Assembly: GCA_001799195.1 (NCBI GenBank)
Contig: MGSU01000072.1
Coordinates: 1-14,722, forward strand
Length of the DNA: 14,722 nucleotides
Direction of reading: 5' to 3'
Origin: Deltaproteobacteria bacterium RIFOXYA12_FULL_61_11
GTDB lineage: Bacteria > Bdellovibrionota_F > JAHFAK01 > YA12-FULL-61-11
Of this stretch, positions 5,965 through 14,376 are shown piece by piece. The notes under the pieces were generated by a model. That model did not search any database. It saw only the letters and a program-made list of their open reading frames with translations, and was not told the origin of the DNA. The number at the start of each line of letters is the position of its first letter. The first letter of the stretch is position 1. The position numbers and the translations under genes are program-made.

Positions 5965-8205
5965 ATGAAGGAGCAGAGCGCGTTCTGCAACCAACCGCTC
6001 GCCTACGCCCACTCGTTGCCGGACCGCCCCGAGACGACCTGGCACCCGCTCGAAGCTCATCTCGAGGCCGTGGCCAAGCTCGCCTGCGAGTTCGCGGCGC
6101 CTTTTAGCGCGAGCGGCTGGGCCAACCTTGCCGGGCTGTGGCATGACCTGGGAAAATTCGCCCCTGAGTTCCAGGAGTATCTCAGGAGGTCGAACGACGC
6201 GCATCTCGAGTCCAAACCCGGCCGGGTCGATCACTCCAGTGCCGGGGGGCGGCATGCAGTGAAGAGCGTTGGCCCGCTGGGCCGCGTCCTGGCCTACGTG
6301 ATCTGCGGCCACCACGCCGGCCTCCCCGATTGGTCGAACGAGCATCACCAACATGCAGACCTCGAGCATCGTCTTGCTGAAAAGCAGCACCTCGAGCGTG
6401 CACAACGAGGGGAAATCCCTGGTTGGCTCCTCGACCAACCCCTGCCCACCGAGAAAGCCAAGGGTGGTACGGAATTGTCCCTCTCACTGTGGCTGCGCAT
6501 GCTCTTCTCCTGCCTGGTAGACGCTGATTTCCTGGACACCGAGGCCTTTGCCGACCCGGAGAAGGGGAAGCAGCGCAAGAGATATCCCTCCCTTGCTGAG
6601 CTGCTTCCAATCTTCGACACCTTCATGGACACAATAACCAAGTCAGTGCAGCCAAGCACAGTCAACGAGCTGCGCGCCGAGCTGCTCGCTGCCTGCCAGA
6701 ATAGAGCAACCGAAGCACCGGGGCTGTTTACCCTGACTGCTCCGACCGGAACTGGTAAAACGCTGTCCTCGTTGGCTTTTGCCCTCAATCACGCCGTGAA
6801 GCACGGCAAACGCCGTATCATCTACGTCATCCCCTACACCAGCATCGTGGAGCAGACCGCCGACCAGTTCCGCAAAATTTTCGGCAATGCGGTGGTCGAA
6901 CACCACAGCAACCTCGACGTCGACGATCCGGCCAAGGACAATCCGCGTAGCCGACTGGCCTGCGAGAACTGGGACGCGCCACTCATCGTCACCACCGCGG
7001 TACAGTTCTTCGAGAGCCTCTTCTCCAGCCGAACCAGCCGCTGCCGCAAGCTGCACAATGTTGTGAACAGCGTGGTGATTCTCGATGAAGTCCAGCTTCT
7101 CCCCCCGGATTTCCTTACTCCCGTTCTCGAGGCAATCCAGGAACTCGGCCGCAACTACAAGGTGACCTTCGTGCTCGGCACAGCGACTCAGCCGGCATTT
7201 ACACCGCGTCAAGGTTTCGAATTCAACTTCAATGGCTTGCCTGGGTTGCGCGAAATTTGTACCGCACCAAGGAGACTGCACGATGCACTCCGGCGCACCC
7301 GCGTCGAGCTGATCGACCATCTGGACGTGCCTCTGCCCTGGCTTGACCTAGCCGAAAAATTACTTGGACATGAACGCGTGCTGTGCATCGTCAACCGTCG
7401 CGACGATGCCCGGAAGCTCTACGAATTGCTGCCGAAGAAGGATTCCTATCACCTCTCCGCGCTCATGTGCGGTCAGCACCGCAGCGAGGTTATCGCCAAG
7501 ATCAAGGCGGCGCTGGCTTCCGGTGAGCCCGTGCGCGTGGTCAGCACCCAGCTTATCGAGGCCGGCGTGGACCTCGATTTCCCCGTGGTGTATCGCGCCC
7601 TGGCCGGGCTCGATTCCATCGCCCAGGCCGCCGGGCGCTGCAACCGGGAGGGCCGGCTCGAGCTCGGACAGGTCTTCGTCTTTCAACCGGACAGTGCAAT
7701 TCCGGTCGGCCACCTCCGCCAGGCAGCGGAGATAGGGAGACAGCTTCTCATAGAGCCTTGCGGGGACCGGCTGGCGCCGGAGCGCTTCGAGCACTTCTTC
7801 CGCCAGCTCTTCTGGATCCACGGCGAACGGCTCGATCGGCACAACATCCTTGGATACTTGCGCAATGACAGTGAGCTGAGAATCAGCTTCCGCAGCGCGG
7901 CCGAACACTTCCACCTTATCGATGAGCAAGGCCAGGCCACTGTTGTGGTCTTGCACGGCGAAGAAGGCGCGCGACTCGGTGCGTTCCTCGTCCGCCTTGG
8001 CGCCGAACGCTTCCTCTTGCGCAAGCTGCAACGCTACACCGTCAACGTACCGCGAAGGATGCATCATGAACTTCTCCAGCGTGGAGCCATCGAGGAAGTC
8101 CATCCCGGCATCTACCTTCAGCGGCAAGGTGGTTTGTATGACCAGAATCTCGGCCTGTGCGCCGACCTCGCCGGTATCTTCGAACCCGATCAACTGATTT
8201 GTTGA
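5965..8205 (+). CDS. cas3: Cas3 helicase-nuclease, type I-C
   Basis: The 746-residue target-degrading enzyme recruited by Cascade; it unwinds DNA 3' to 5' and cuts it with the HD nuclease. HD domain: His60-Asp61 (LWHDLGKF), His90 (DHSSAGG), His116-His117 (CGHHAG) and Asp186 (LVDADFLD). Helicase: Walker A TAPTGTGKT (258-266, Lys265), Walker B-like LDEVQLLP (374-377; a Gln ends the box where other subtypes have His), GTATQP (405-410), motif V VSTQLIEAGVDLDFP (526-540) and motif VI QAAGRCNREG (554-563). All expected residues are present, so it should be active. HD and helicase are fused in the usual order and length. ATG 5965 is preceded by AAGG at 5955-5958. It is the first cas gene; the 93 bp upstream holds no clear promoter and it may be read through from the WYL gene. 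Confidence 0.97.
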   Translation: MKEQSAFCNQPLAYAHSLPDRPETTWHPLEAHLEAVAKLACEFAAPFSASGWANLAGLWHDLGKFAPEFQEYLRRSNDAHLESKPGRVDHSSAGGRHAVKSVGPLGRVLAYVICGHHAGLPDWSNEHHQHADLEHRLAEKQHLERAQRGEIPGWLLDQPLPTEKAKGGTELSLSLWLRMLFSCLVDADFLDTEAFADPEKGKQRKRYPSLAELLPIFDTFMDTITKSVQPSTVNELRAELLAACQNRATEAPGLFTLTAPTGTGKTLSSLAFALNHAVKHGKRRIIYVIPYTSIVEQTADQFRKIFGNAVVEHHSNLDVDDPAKDNPRSRLACENWDAPLIVTTAVQFFESLFSSRTSRCRKLHNVVNSVVILDEVQLLPPDFLTPVLEAIQELGRNYKVTFVLGTATQPAFTPRQGFEFNFNGLPGLREICTAPRRLHDALRRTRVELIDHLDVPLPWLDLAEKLLGHERVLCIVNRRDDARKLYELLPKKDSYHLSALMCGQHRSEVIAKIKAALASGEPVRVVSTQLIEAGVDLDFPVVYRALAGLDSIAQAAGRCNREGRLELGQVFVFQPDSAIPVGHLRQAAEIGRQLLIEPCGDRLAPERFEHFFRQLFWIHGERLDRHNILGYLRNDSELRISFRSAAEHFHLIDEQGQATVVVLHGEEGARLGAFLVRLGAERFLLRKLQRYTVNVPRRMHHELLQRGAIEEVHPGIYLQRQGGLYDQNLGLCADLAGIFEPDQLIC

Positions 8206-8215
8206 AGGAGGAATC

Positions 8216-8899
8216 ATGACCGACACCCGACCGCGCAGCGCGCCCTTCAGAATTGTGGTCTGGGGCGACAACGCCTGTTTCACCAGGCCGGAGATGAAGG
8301 TCGAGCGCGTCTCGTACGACGTGATGACACCCTCTGCCGCGCGTGGCATCCTCGAGGCCATCCTGTGGAAACCGGCCATTCGCTGGATCGTGGAGCGCAT
8401 CGACATCCTCAACCCCATCAAATGGGCCTCGGTGCGGCGCAACGAGGTTGGTGCGGTGATGTCACCGCGCACCGACGGTCTCTTAGTGGAGGAGAATCGT
8501 CAGCAGCGCGCTGGTCTGTTCCTACGCGATGTCCGCTATGTACTGCACGCCCGGTTCGAGCTGACCGCCAAAGCCGGACCCGAAGACAGCGTGATCAAGT
8601 TCCAGGAGATGTTCCTGCGTCGCGCCGAAAAGGGCCAGTGCTTCCACAGACCCTACCTTGGCTGCCGCGAGTTCGCCGCTGAGTTCGCCCTGCTCGCGCA
8701 GCACGAGGGCCCATCCCAGCCGATCGACCACAGCCAAGACCTCGGCTTCATGCTCTACGACCTGGAGCACGACCCCGCTGCTCAGATCGAAGGCAACCAT
8801 CACTGCGGACCGAACTGCCGGGCGGCTTTTTTCCGGGCCGAACTCAGACACGGCAGCCTACTCGTGCCCCCCCCTGACAGCCCGGAGGTGCGGCGATGA
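8216..8899 (+). CDS. cas5c: Cas5c (Cas5d), pre-crRNA processing endoribonuclease
   Basis: A 227-residue RAMP protein. In type I-C, which lacks Cas6, Cas5c cuts the repeat hairpin to make crRNA and stays on the crRNA 5' handle in Cascade. Family signatures: FRIVVWGDNACFTRPEMKVE, VSYDVMTPSAARGILEAI, DILNPIKW, and YLGCREFAAEF near 147-157. Tyr34 in VSYDV lies where the catalytic Tyr of studied Cas5d enzymes is found; His111 in YVLHARFEL is a candidate for the catalytic His, but I cannot align the Lys partner with certainty. A strong ribosome site (AAGGAGG, 8205-8211) precedes ATG 8216, ten bases after the cas3 stop. The end overlaps cas8c by ATGA, implying coupled translation. No cas6 is present in the window, in keeping with this role. 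Confidence 0.95.
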   Translation: MTDTRPRSAPFRIVVWGDNACFTRPEMKVERVSYDVMTPSAARGILEAILWKPAIRWIVERIDILNPIKWASVRRNEVGAVMSPRTDGLLVEENRQQRAGLFLRDVRYVLHARFELTAKAGPEDSVIKFQEMFLRRAEKGQCFHRPYLGCREFAAEFALLAQHEGPSQPIDHSQDLGFMLYDLEHDPAAQIEGNHHCGPNCRAAFFRAELRHGSLLVPPPDSPEVRR

Positions 8900-10665
8900 T
8901 ACTGCAAGCGCTTGCCGCGTACTATCAGAGGCTTTCCAAAGATGGTTCCAACCAGGTCGCCCCACGAGGCTTCCAACACAAAGAGATTCCCTTTCTCCTC
9001 ATTCTCGAGCCTGATGGCACCTTTTCTACCCTCATCGATACCCGAACCAAAGTCGGGAAGAAACTCTTGGCTCGACAATTCCTCGTTCCACAAGAGAAAG
9101 GTCGTTCCGGTTCGCGGGCTTGGCAGACCGCCAATCTGTTGTGGGACCATTATGGGTACGTCCTGGGCTGGCCAAAAAGCGACACGGCCGAGCACCGCGA
9201 CATGGCCGCAAAGCAACATGTCGCCTTCAAAGCCGAGCTTGCGGTACTCGTAACGAAGTACCCTGAGGACCATGAACTGACAGCCGTGATGAACTTCCTG
9301 AATTCTGATCATAAAACTCTGGTCTTCCAGCATCCGCTGTGGGCTGATTGCGCCAAGATACCAGGGTGTAATCTCAGCTTCATCGTTACGGGACAAGAAG
9401 AACTGGTTTGTCAGAATGGTTCGGTGCGCGACTACCTCACCGCGATCGGTACGACTAACCCTGAGGAAGACGATGAAGAGGCTGGGGAGGTGTCTTCGGC
9501 CCCTGCCTTCTGCCTCGTTAGCGGCGACCTCGCACCGGTCGCACGGCTCCATCCCCGCACCCCGATCGCCGGTGCCAAGAGCAATGCCAAAATCGTAGCT
9601 TTCCAGAAAAATATGGGCTTCGACTCCTACGGCAAGGAGCAATGTCACAACGCGCCGACCAGCGCACAGGCCGCCTTTGCCTACACCACTGCACTCAACA
9701 CGCTGCTCGGCAAGACCTCCCGGCAGAAACTCGGTGTCGGCGACGCCACTACGGTTTTTTGGGCCGAGGAAAAACATCACTTCGAGGACCTCTTCGCCCA
9801 GCTCTTCGACGAACCGGGCAAGGAGAACCCCGAGCAGCTCAACCAGGCTATTAGGACATTGTATCGTTCTCCCGAGAGCGGAACACCGCCGCTCGAAAAC
9901 GACCTGACCCGCTTCTACGTGTTAGGGCTGGCACCCAATGCGGCGCGCATCGCCATACGCTTCTGGCACGCCGGCACGGTCGGCCGCACCGCGGCCAGCA
10001 TTAGGCAACACTTCGAGGATTGTGCGCTTGCCCATCGTGCCCATGAACCAGAACACCTCTCTCTCTGGCGCCTGCTCGTCTCGACCGCCGCCCTTAGGAA
10101 AAGTGAGAACATTCCGCCAAACCTCGCCGGGGAAATGATGCACGCGATCCTCGCAGGTACGAATTACCCGCAGTCGCTCCTCGCGGCCACGCTGCGCCGT
10201 TGCCGCGCCGAGCGCGAAATTACCTATCCGCGCGCCACACTGCTCAAGGCGGTGCTGGTGCGCAGCCATCGATTGTCCAATGCAACCACCACGGAGGTCG
10301 GTATGTCGCTCGATGAAAGCAATCCCAACGTCGGTTACCGTCTCGGCCGGCTCTTCGCCGTTTTGGAAAAAATCCAGGAGGAAGCTAGCCCGGGGATCAA
10401 CGCCACCATCCGCGACCGCTTCTACGGCGCAGCTTCAAGCACGCCGGTCACAGCCTTCCCTCACCTTCTGAAGCTCAAGAATCACCACCTGTCCAAGCTC
10501 GAGAACCGCGGCCGGGCGGTCAACCTGGAAAGGCTGCTCGGCGCTATCTTCGATCCGGTCGTGGATTTTCCCTCGCATCTTGCGATGCAGGACCAGGGCC
10601 GCTTCGCCATCGGCTATTATCACCAGCGCCAGGCACTGTTCACCAAACAAGACAAGAATACCTGA
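8896..10665 (+). CDS. cas8c: Cas8c (Csd1), large subunit of type I-C Cascade
   Basis: A 589-residue subtype-defining large subunit that recognises the PAM and helps open the target DNA. It begins MILQALAAYYQRL, the standard Csd1 start, followed by RSGSRAWQTANLLWDHYGYVLG (split here only as a landmark) and the conserved NPNVGYRLGRLFAVLEK region near residue 480. GGAGGTG at 8884-8890 precedes the ATG, which overlaps the cas5c stop (ATGA). Length is usual for the family. The C-terminal 120 residues are predicted to be made a second time from an internal start as Cas11c. No frameshift or missing segment is seen. Confidence 0.95.
   Translation: MILQALAAYYQRLSKDGSNQVAPRGFQHKEIPFLLILEPDGTFSTLIDTRTKVGKKLLARQFLVPQEKGRSGSRAWQTANLLWDHYGYVLGWPKSDTAEHRDMAAKQHVAFKAELAVLVTKYPEDHELTAVMNFLNSDHKTLVFQHPLWADCAKIPGCNLSFIVTGQEELVCQNGSVRDYLTAIGTTNPEEDDEEAGEVSSAPAFCLVSGDLAPVARLHPRTPIAGAKSNAKIVAFQKNMGFDSYGKEQCHNAPTSAQAAFAYTTALNTLLGKTSRQKLGVGDATTVFWAEEKHHFEDLFAQLFDEPGKENPEQLNQAIRTLYRSPESGTPPLENDLTRFYVLGLAPNAARIAIRFWHAGTVGRTAASIRQHFEDCALAHRAHEPEHLSLWRLLVSTAALRKSENIPPNLAGEMMHAILAGTNYPQSLLAATLRRCRAEREITYPRATLLKAVLVRSHRLSNATTTEVGMSLDESNPNVGYRLGRLFAVLEKIQEEASPGINATIRDRFYGAASSTPVTAFPHLLKLKNHHLSKLENRGRAVNLERLLGAIFDPVVDFPSHLAMQDQGRFAIGYYHQRQALFTKQDKNT
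10303..10665 (+). CDS. cas11c: Cas11c small subunit, internal translation product within cas8c
   Basis: GGAGG at 10293-10297 lies 5 nt before an ATG at 10303 in the same frame as cas8c (codon 470). Translation from there gives a 120-residue, largely helical protein beginning MSLDESNPNVGYRLGRL. In studied type I-C systems the small subunit Cas11c is translated independently from inside cas8c at about this point and is required for a functional Cascade, so the site is very probably used. There is no separate cas11 gene in the operon. What is seen is the start signal and frame; production of the protein is inferred from the family. Confidence 0.85.
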   Translation: MSLDESNPNVGYRLGRLFAVLEKIQEEASPGINATIRDRFYGAASSTPVTAFPHLLKLKNHHLSKLENRGRAVNLERLLGAIFDPVVDFPSHLAMQDQGRFAIGYYHQRQALFTKQDKNT

Positions 10666-10689
10666 ACAAGTAACGAAAGGAGGAAACCC

Positions 10690-11556
10690 ATGAACCAGCC
10701 CCTGCAACACCGCTACGATTTCGTCCTGCTCTTCGACGTCCTGGATGGAAACCCCAACGGTGACCCTGACGCCGGTAACCTGCCACGGGTCGACCCCGAG
10801 ACCGGGCACGGCCTGGTCACCGATGTCTGCCTCAAGCGCAAGGTGCGCAACTACGTGCAGCTCGTGAAGGGCTGCACTGCACCCTTCGATATCTTCATCA
10901 AAGAAAAAGCGATCTTGAACAACCTTATCGACCAGGCTCACGATCAGGCCGAGGTACAAACCAAAGAAAAGGGGGAGAAAACCGAGGCAGCAAGGCACTA
11001 CATGTGCAGCAAGTATTATGATGTCCGCACCTTTGGTGCGGTGATGTCCACGGGGAAAAATGCAGGCCAGGTCCGCGGACCCGTGCAGCTCACCTTCTCC
11101 CGCAGCGTGGGCCAGATCGTCCAACTCGAGCATAGTATCACCCGCATGGCCGTGGCCACCGAAGCTGAAGCGGAAAAACAAAGCGGCGACAACCGCACCA
11201 TGGGCCGCAAGTTCACCGTGCCCTATGCCCTGTATCGTTGCCACGGCTTCATCTCGGCGCCGCTGGCCGCTCAAACCGGTTTCGGCGAGGCAGACCTTGC
11301 ACTGTTCTGGGAAGCACTGAAGAACATGTTCGAGCACGACCACTCCGCGGCCCGCGGGCAGATGGCCACGCGCAAGCTGGTCGTCTTCAAACACGCATCG
11401 ACCCTGGGCAACGCGCCCAGTCACGTGCTCTTCGACAAGGTCAAGGTCGCGGCCAGGACGCAGGGCGAGGTCATTCGCTCGTACGCCCAGTACGAGATCA
11501 CCCCGCCCACAGCGACCGAACTGCCGCAGGGAGTGAGCATGGAGGTGCTGGTGTGA
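10690..11556 (+). CDS. cas7c: Cas7c (Csd2), crRNA-coating backbone subunit
   Basis: A 288-residue RAMP protein that polymerises along the crRNA to form the Cascade backbone and displays the guide for pairing. The N-terminal string [20 protein letters not shown] (residues 8-27) and later [15 protein letters not shown] are characteristic of Cas7/Csd2, as is [10 protein letters not shown] followed by [11 protein letters not shown]. An excellent ribosome site (AAAGGAGG, 10676-10683) precedes ATG 10690, fitting the high copy number needed (several per complex). Its stop overlaps the start of the DinD-like gene (GTGA), and GGAGG near its end serves that next gene. The sequence appears intact. Confidence 0.96.
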   Translation: MNQPLQHRYDFVLLFDVLDGNPNGDPDAGNLPRVDPETGHGLVTDVCLKRKVRNYVQLVKGCTAPFDIFIKEKAILNNLIDQAHDQAEVQTKEKGEKTEAARHYMCSKYYDVRTFGAVMSTGKNAGQVRGPVQLTFSRSVGQIVQLEHSITRMAVATEAEAEKQSGDNRTMGRKFTVPYALYRCHGFISAPLAAQTGFGEADLALFWEALKNMFEHDHSAARGQMATRKLVVFKHASTLGNAPSHVLFDKVKVAARTQGEVIRSYAQYEITPPTATELPQGVSMEVLV

Positions 11557-12416
11557 GCGACATTCTCGAAGCCGCTGAGAACGTGAACCAGAAGTCCATG
11601 GGCCTGGTCGTCTTCAAGAGCAAGCAGATACGCCGCCTTTTTCATGAAGGCGCTTGGTGGTTCTCTGTCATCGACGTCTGTGCTGCGTTGATAGATAGTC
11701 CTGACCCAGGTGCCTATTGGAGAAAGTTAAAACAACGACTTAAGGAAGAAGGCCTCGAACCCGTGACATTTTGTCACGGGTTGAAAATGCGAGCTGCCGA
11801 TGGGAAGCAACGCGAAACCGACTGCGCCACCACCGAGGGCTGCTTCCGTATCATCCAGTCCATCCCCTCGCCCAAGGCTGAGCCGTTCAAGCGCTGGCTG
11901 GCCAAGGTCGGCTACGAGCGCGTGCAGGAGATCGAGGACCCGGAGCTGGCCACGGCGCGGACCAAGGAAATCTACCGGGCCAAGGGTTACTCGGAGGCCT
12001 GGATCGAGAAGCACCTGCGCGGGATCGCGGTGCGGGCGGAGTTGACCGACGAGTGGCAGAGACGTGGTATAGAAGAACAACCCGAGTACGCCATCCTGAC
12101 CGCCGAGATCAGCAAGGCCGCCTTCGGGCTTACTCCATCCGAATACAAAGACTTGAAGGGTCTCGAGCGCGAAAACCTGCGCGACCACATGACCGACCTC
12201 GAGTTGATCTTCTCGATGCTGGGCGAGGCTGCGACCACCGAAATCGCCAGGAAACAGGATGCCCAAGGGTTTGCCGAAAACAAGGTTGCGGCCAGGAAAG
12301 GCGGCACCATCGCCGGGGAAGCCAGGACGCAGCTCGAGAAGGAAACCGGGGGACGAGTAGTGTCGCCGGAAAACTACCTTGCCGAACCGGAAAGCCGCAA
12401 GAGGCTGAAGGGATGA
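11553..12416 (+). CDS. DinD-like protein with BRO-N domain, embedded in cas operon
   Basis: A 287-residue protein of the DinD (DNA damage-inducible protein D)/BRO-N family. The BRO-N-like part spans about 18-120: [41 protein letters not shown], then [22 protein letters not shown] and [20 protein letters not shown]. The C-terminal half ([57 protein letters not shown]) matches DinD-type proteins in layout and length (E. coli DinD about 274 residues). E. coli DinD inhibits RecA by dismantling its filaments; whether that applies here is unknown. The start is GTG at 11553, 7 nt after GGAGG (11541-11545), overlapping the cas7 stop; the end overlaps cas4 (ATGA). Both junctions imply coupled translation with cas genes, which is not the usual I-C gene order. 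Bases around 11630-11780 are more AT-rich than neighbours, hinting at separate origin. Confidence 0.88.
   Translation: MSDILEAAENVNQKSMGLVVFKSKQIRRLFHEGAWWFSVIDVCAALIDSPDPGAYWRKLKQRLKEEGLEPVTFCHGLKMRAADGKQRETDCATTEGCFRIIQSIPSPKAEPFKRWLAKVGYERVQEIEDPELATARTKEIYRAKGYSEAWIEKHLRGIAVRAELTDEWQRRGIEEQPEYAILTAEISKAAFGLTPSEYKDLKGLERENLRDHMTDLELIFSMLGEAATTEIARKQDAQGFAENKVAARKGGTIAGEARTQLEKETGGRVVSPENYLAEPESRKRLKG
11758..11782. promoter_or_regulatory. Perfect 11-bp inverted repeat inside the DinD-like gene
   Basis: Arms AACCCGTGACA (11758-11768) and TGTCACGGGTT (11772-11782) are perfectly complementary and separated by TTT. The codons spell EPVTFCHGL. The element could form a very stable RNA hairpin or be a dimeric protein-binding site. 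The VT.CH peptide naturally yields part of the palindrome, but the outer bases do not follow from the protein and appear chosen. No T-run follows, so it is not a standard terminator. Confidence 0.55.
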
Positions 12417-13048
12417 CAACATATCCCGAAGAAGACCTGCTCCCCATCTCGGCCTTGCAGCACCTGGCCTTCTGTGAGCGTCAATGCGCCTTGATCCACC
12501 TGGAGCATCTCTGGGGCGAGAACCGCCTGACCGCCGAGGGGCGACTGTTGCACGAGAAAGCCCACGAGGGTCCGGATGAGGCACGCAACGACGTTCGCAC
12601 CGAGCGAGGGGTGGCGCTGCGTTCCTCGAGCCTCGGCCTCTTCGGCATCGCGGACGTGATCGAATACCGGCAAAGCATGTCGGGCACCTGGCAGCCGTAT
12701 CCGGTCGAATACAAACGCGGCAGACCGAAAGCAAACCGCTGCGATGAACTGCAGCTCTGCGCCCAGGCGCTGTGTTTGGAGGAGATGAACAAGGTCGCGA
12801 TCCCAACCGGCGCGCTCTTTTATGGGCAACCGAGGCGGCGCAAAGAAATAACCTTCGACGAGGTCCTACGAACCTTGACCAGGGATTGTGCAAGGCGACT
12901 GCATACCCTATTCGAGCGTGGCCGAACCCCGCCCGCCCGGTTCGAGAAGAAGTGCGAGAGCTGCTCACTCATGCACCTGTGCCTGCCCAAGGTAACCGGG
13001 GTCGGCAAAGACGTGCAGAGCTATCTCAGAAGGATGCTGGCGGAATGA
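12413..13048 (+). CDS. cas4: Cas4 RecB-family nuclease for spacer acquisition
   Basis: A 211-residue nuclease that trims prespacers and sets PAM choice and orientation with Cas1-Cas2. RecB motifs: His48 (LLHEKAH), Asp81 (GIADVIEY), Glu99-x-Lys101 (VEYKRGR) and the following DELQLCAQA helix. The iron-sulfur cysteines are Cys21 (FCERQC) with Cys181, Cys184 and Cys190 (CESCSLMHLC), so a 4Fe-4S cluster is expected. It begins with an ATGA overlap with the DinD-like gene and ends with an ATGA overlap with cas1. The product is of normal length and complete. The frame is open upstream to 12053 but that part lies inside the preceding gene. Confidence 0.95.
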   Translation: MTTYPEEDLLPISALQHLAFCERQCALIHLEHLWGENRLTAEGRLLHEKAHEGPDEARNDVRTERGVALRSSSLGLFGIADVIEYRQSMSGTWQPYPVEYKRGRPKANRCDELQLCAQALCLEEMNKVAIPTGALFYGQPRRRKEITFDEVLRTLTRDCARRLHTLFERGRTPPARFEKKCESCSLMHLCLPKVTGVGKDVQSYLRRMLAE

Positions 13049-14076
13049 AGAAGCTGCTCAACACTCTCTTCGTCACTACCCAGGGCGCCTACCTGGCAAA
13101 AGAGGGTGAGACTATCCAGGTACGGGTAGAGCAGGAAACCCGATTGCAGGTCCCAATCCATACCCTCGCTGGGGTGGTCTGCTTCGGCCAGGTCTCGGTC
13201 AGCCCCTTCCTCTTAGGCATGTGTGCCGAGCACGGGGTCGGGGTGAGTTTCCTCAGCGAGCGCGGCCGCTTTCTGGCACGGATGCAGGGGCCGGTCAGCG
13301 GCAACGTGCTGCTGCGGCGCGAGCAATACCGCCGGGCCGACGACGAACGGCAAGCGACAACCCTGGCCTGTTCGTTTGTTCTCGGCAAACTGGCCAACTG
13401 CAAAACCGTGCTCCTGCGCGCGGTGCGCGACCACGGTGAGAAACCGGGGAGCACCGACCTCGAAGCTGCCGCACATCGTTTGCGCGCTTCGATCACCCAG
13501 GTCCAAGCGGCCGACAGCCTGGAGCGAGTACGCGGCATCGAGGGCGAAGCCGCCCTGACCTATTTCGGGGTCTTCGATGCGCTCATCACCGGAGAGAAAG
13601 AAGCCTTCTTCTTCCGCGGGCGCAACCGTCGTCCACCGCTCGACAACGTCAACTGCCTGCTTTCCTTCGTTTATACCCTGCTTGCCCACGACGTGGCCTC
13701 GGCCCTCGAGACCGTGGGTCTGGACCCGGCGGTGGGCTTCCTGCACCGCGATCGGCCTGGGCGGCCGGGCTTGGCCCTGGACGTGATGGAAGAATTGCGC
13801 CCCGTACTGGCGGATCGCCTGGTGCTGTCCCTGATCAACCTGGGTATGATCAAGAGCAAGGGGTTCAGCGCTTCCGAAAGTGGCGGGGTACGCATGGACG
13901 ATGACACCCGGAAAGAGGTGCTGGTGGCGTACCAGAAGCGCAAGCAAGAGGAAATGGTGCACCCCTTCCTGGAGGAGAAGGTACCGTTGGGTATGCTGCC
14001 CTTCATCCAGGCCCTGCTCCTGGCTCGGCACCTGCGCGGTGATGTGGAGGCCTATCCACCGTTCCTGTGGCGCTGA
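13045..14076 (+). CDS. cas1: Cas1 integrase, type I-C
   Basis: A 343-residue metal-dependent integrase that inserts new spacers at the leader end of the array as a complex with Cas2. Expected metal ligands are present: Glu166 in RGIEGEAA, His234 in AVGFLHRDRPGRPG, and Asp246 with Glu249 in LALDVMEEL. The N-terminal beta domain (MKKLLNTLFVTTQGAYLAKE) and the family C-terminus (HLRGDVEAYPPFLWR) are typical of I-C Cas1. Its ATG overlaps the cas4 stop. No substitution at the active site is visible, so acquisition should be possible in principle, which contrasts with the very short array downstream. Confidence 0.97.
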   Translation: MKKLLNTLFVTTQGAYLAKEGETIQVRVEQETRLQVPIHTLAGVVCFGQVSVSPFLLGMCAEHGVGVSFLSERGRFLARMQGPVSGNVLLRREQYRRADDERQATTLACSFVLGKLANCKTVLLRAVRDHGEKPGSTDLEAAAHRLRASITQVQAADSLERVRGIEGEAALTYFGVFDALITGEKEAFFFRGRNRRPPLDNVNCLLSFVYTLLAHDVASALETVGLDPAVGFLHRDRPGRPGLALDVMEELRPVLADRLVLSLINLGMIKSKGFSASESGGVRMDDDTRKEVLVAYQKRKQEEMVHPFLEEKVPLGMLPFIQALLLARHLRGDVEAYPPFLWR

Positions 14077-14085
14077 GGTGCAGCC

Positions 14086-14376
14086 ATGATGGTCTTGGTC
14101 AGTTACGACGTCGCCATCACCTCGCCGGGAGGTGCGCGCCGCCTGCGCCGGGTGGCCAAGGTGTGCGAGAGTCATGGGCAACGTGTGCAGTTTTCGGTCT
14201 TCGAGTGCCTGGTCGACCCAGCGCAGTGGACCATGCTCCGCTCTCGGTTGGAACACGAGATCGACCCGCAGCTCGACAGCCTGCGCTACTATTTCCTCGG
14301 CGCCAATTGGCGGAACCGAATCGAGCACGTCGGGGCCAAGAAGACCTTCGACCAGGAGGGACCGCTCATCGTGTAA
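14086..14376 (+). CDS. cas2: Cas2, structural partner of Cas1
   Basis: A 96-residue ferredoxin-like protein that forms the central dimer of the Cas1-Cas2 integration complex. MMVLVSYDVA opens the first strand, with Asp8 the conserved acidic residue of the family; QFSVFECLVDPAQW and LDSLRYYFL follow as expected. GAGGTG at 14075-14080 lies 5 nt before ATG 14086 and 8 nt before a second ATG at 14089, so either Met may be used. It begins 9 nt after the cas1 stop and is the last gene of the operon; the leader starts directly after it. Confidence 0.96.
   Translation: MMVLVSYDVAITSPGGARRLRRVAKVCESHGQRVQFSVFECLVDPAQWTMLRSRLEHEIDPQLDSLRYYFLGANWRNRIEHVGAKKTFDQEGPLIV

Noticed and set aside
5886-6107. 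Short TTG-started frame (73 codons) between WYL and cas3
   Set aside because: It runs into cas3 in the wrong frame and lacks a ribosome site.
7360-8472. Minus-strand frame of 370 codons across the cas3-cas5c junction
   Set aside because: Antisense to conserved helicase motifs and the Cas5c N-terminus; no independent support.
11238-11552. Upstream extension of the DinD-like frame into cas7
   Set aside because: The extension lies wholly inside cas7 and is Arg-rich. The GTG at 11553 with GGAGG 7 nt upstream fits the family N-terminus.
11553-12416. DinD-like gene as a recent mobile-element insertion
   Set aside because: No transposase, terminal repeats or target duplication flank it, and both junctions are coupled stop-start overlaps.
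13213-14328. Long minus-strand frame of 371 codons opposite cas1 and cas2
   Set aside because: It is the antisense of two well-supported cas genes, has no ribosome site or recognisable motif, and reflects GC-rich codon bias.
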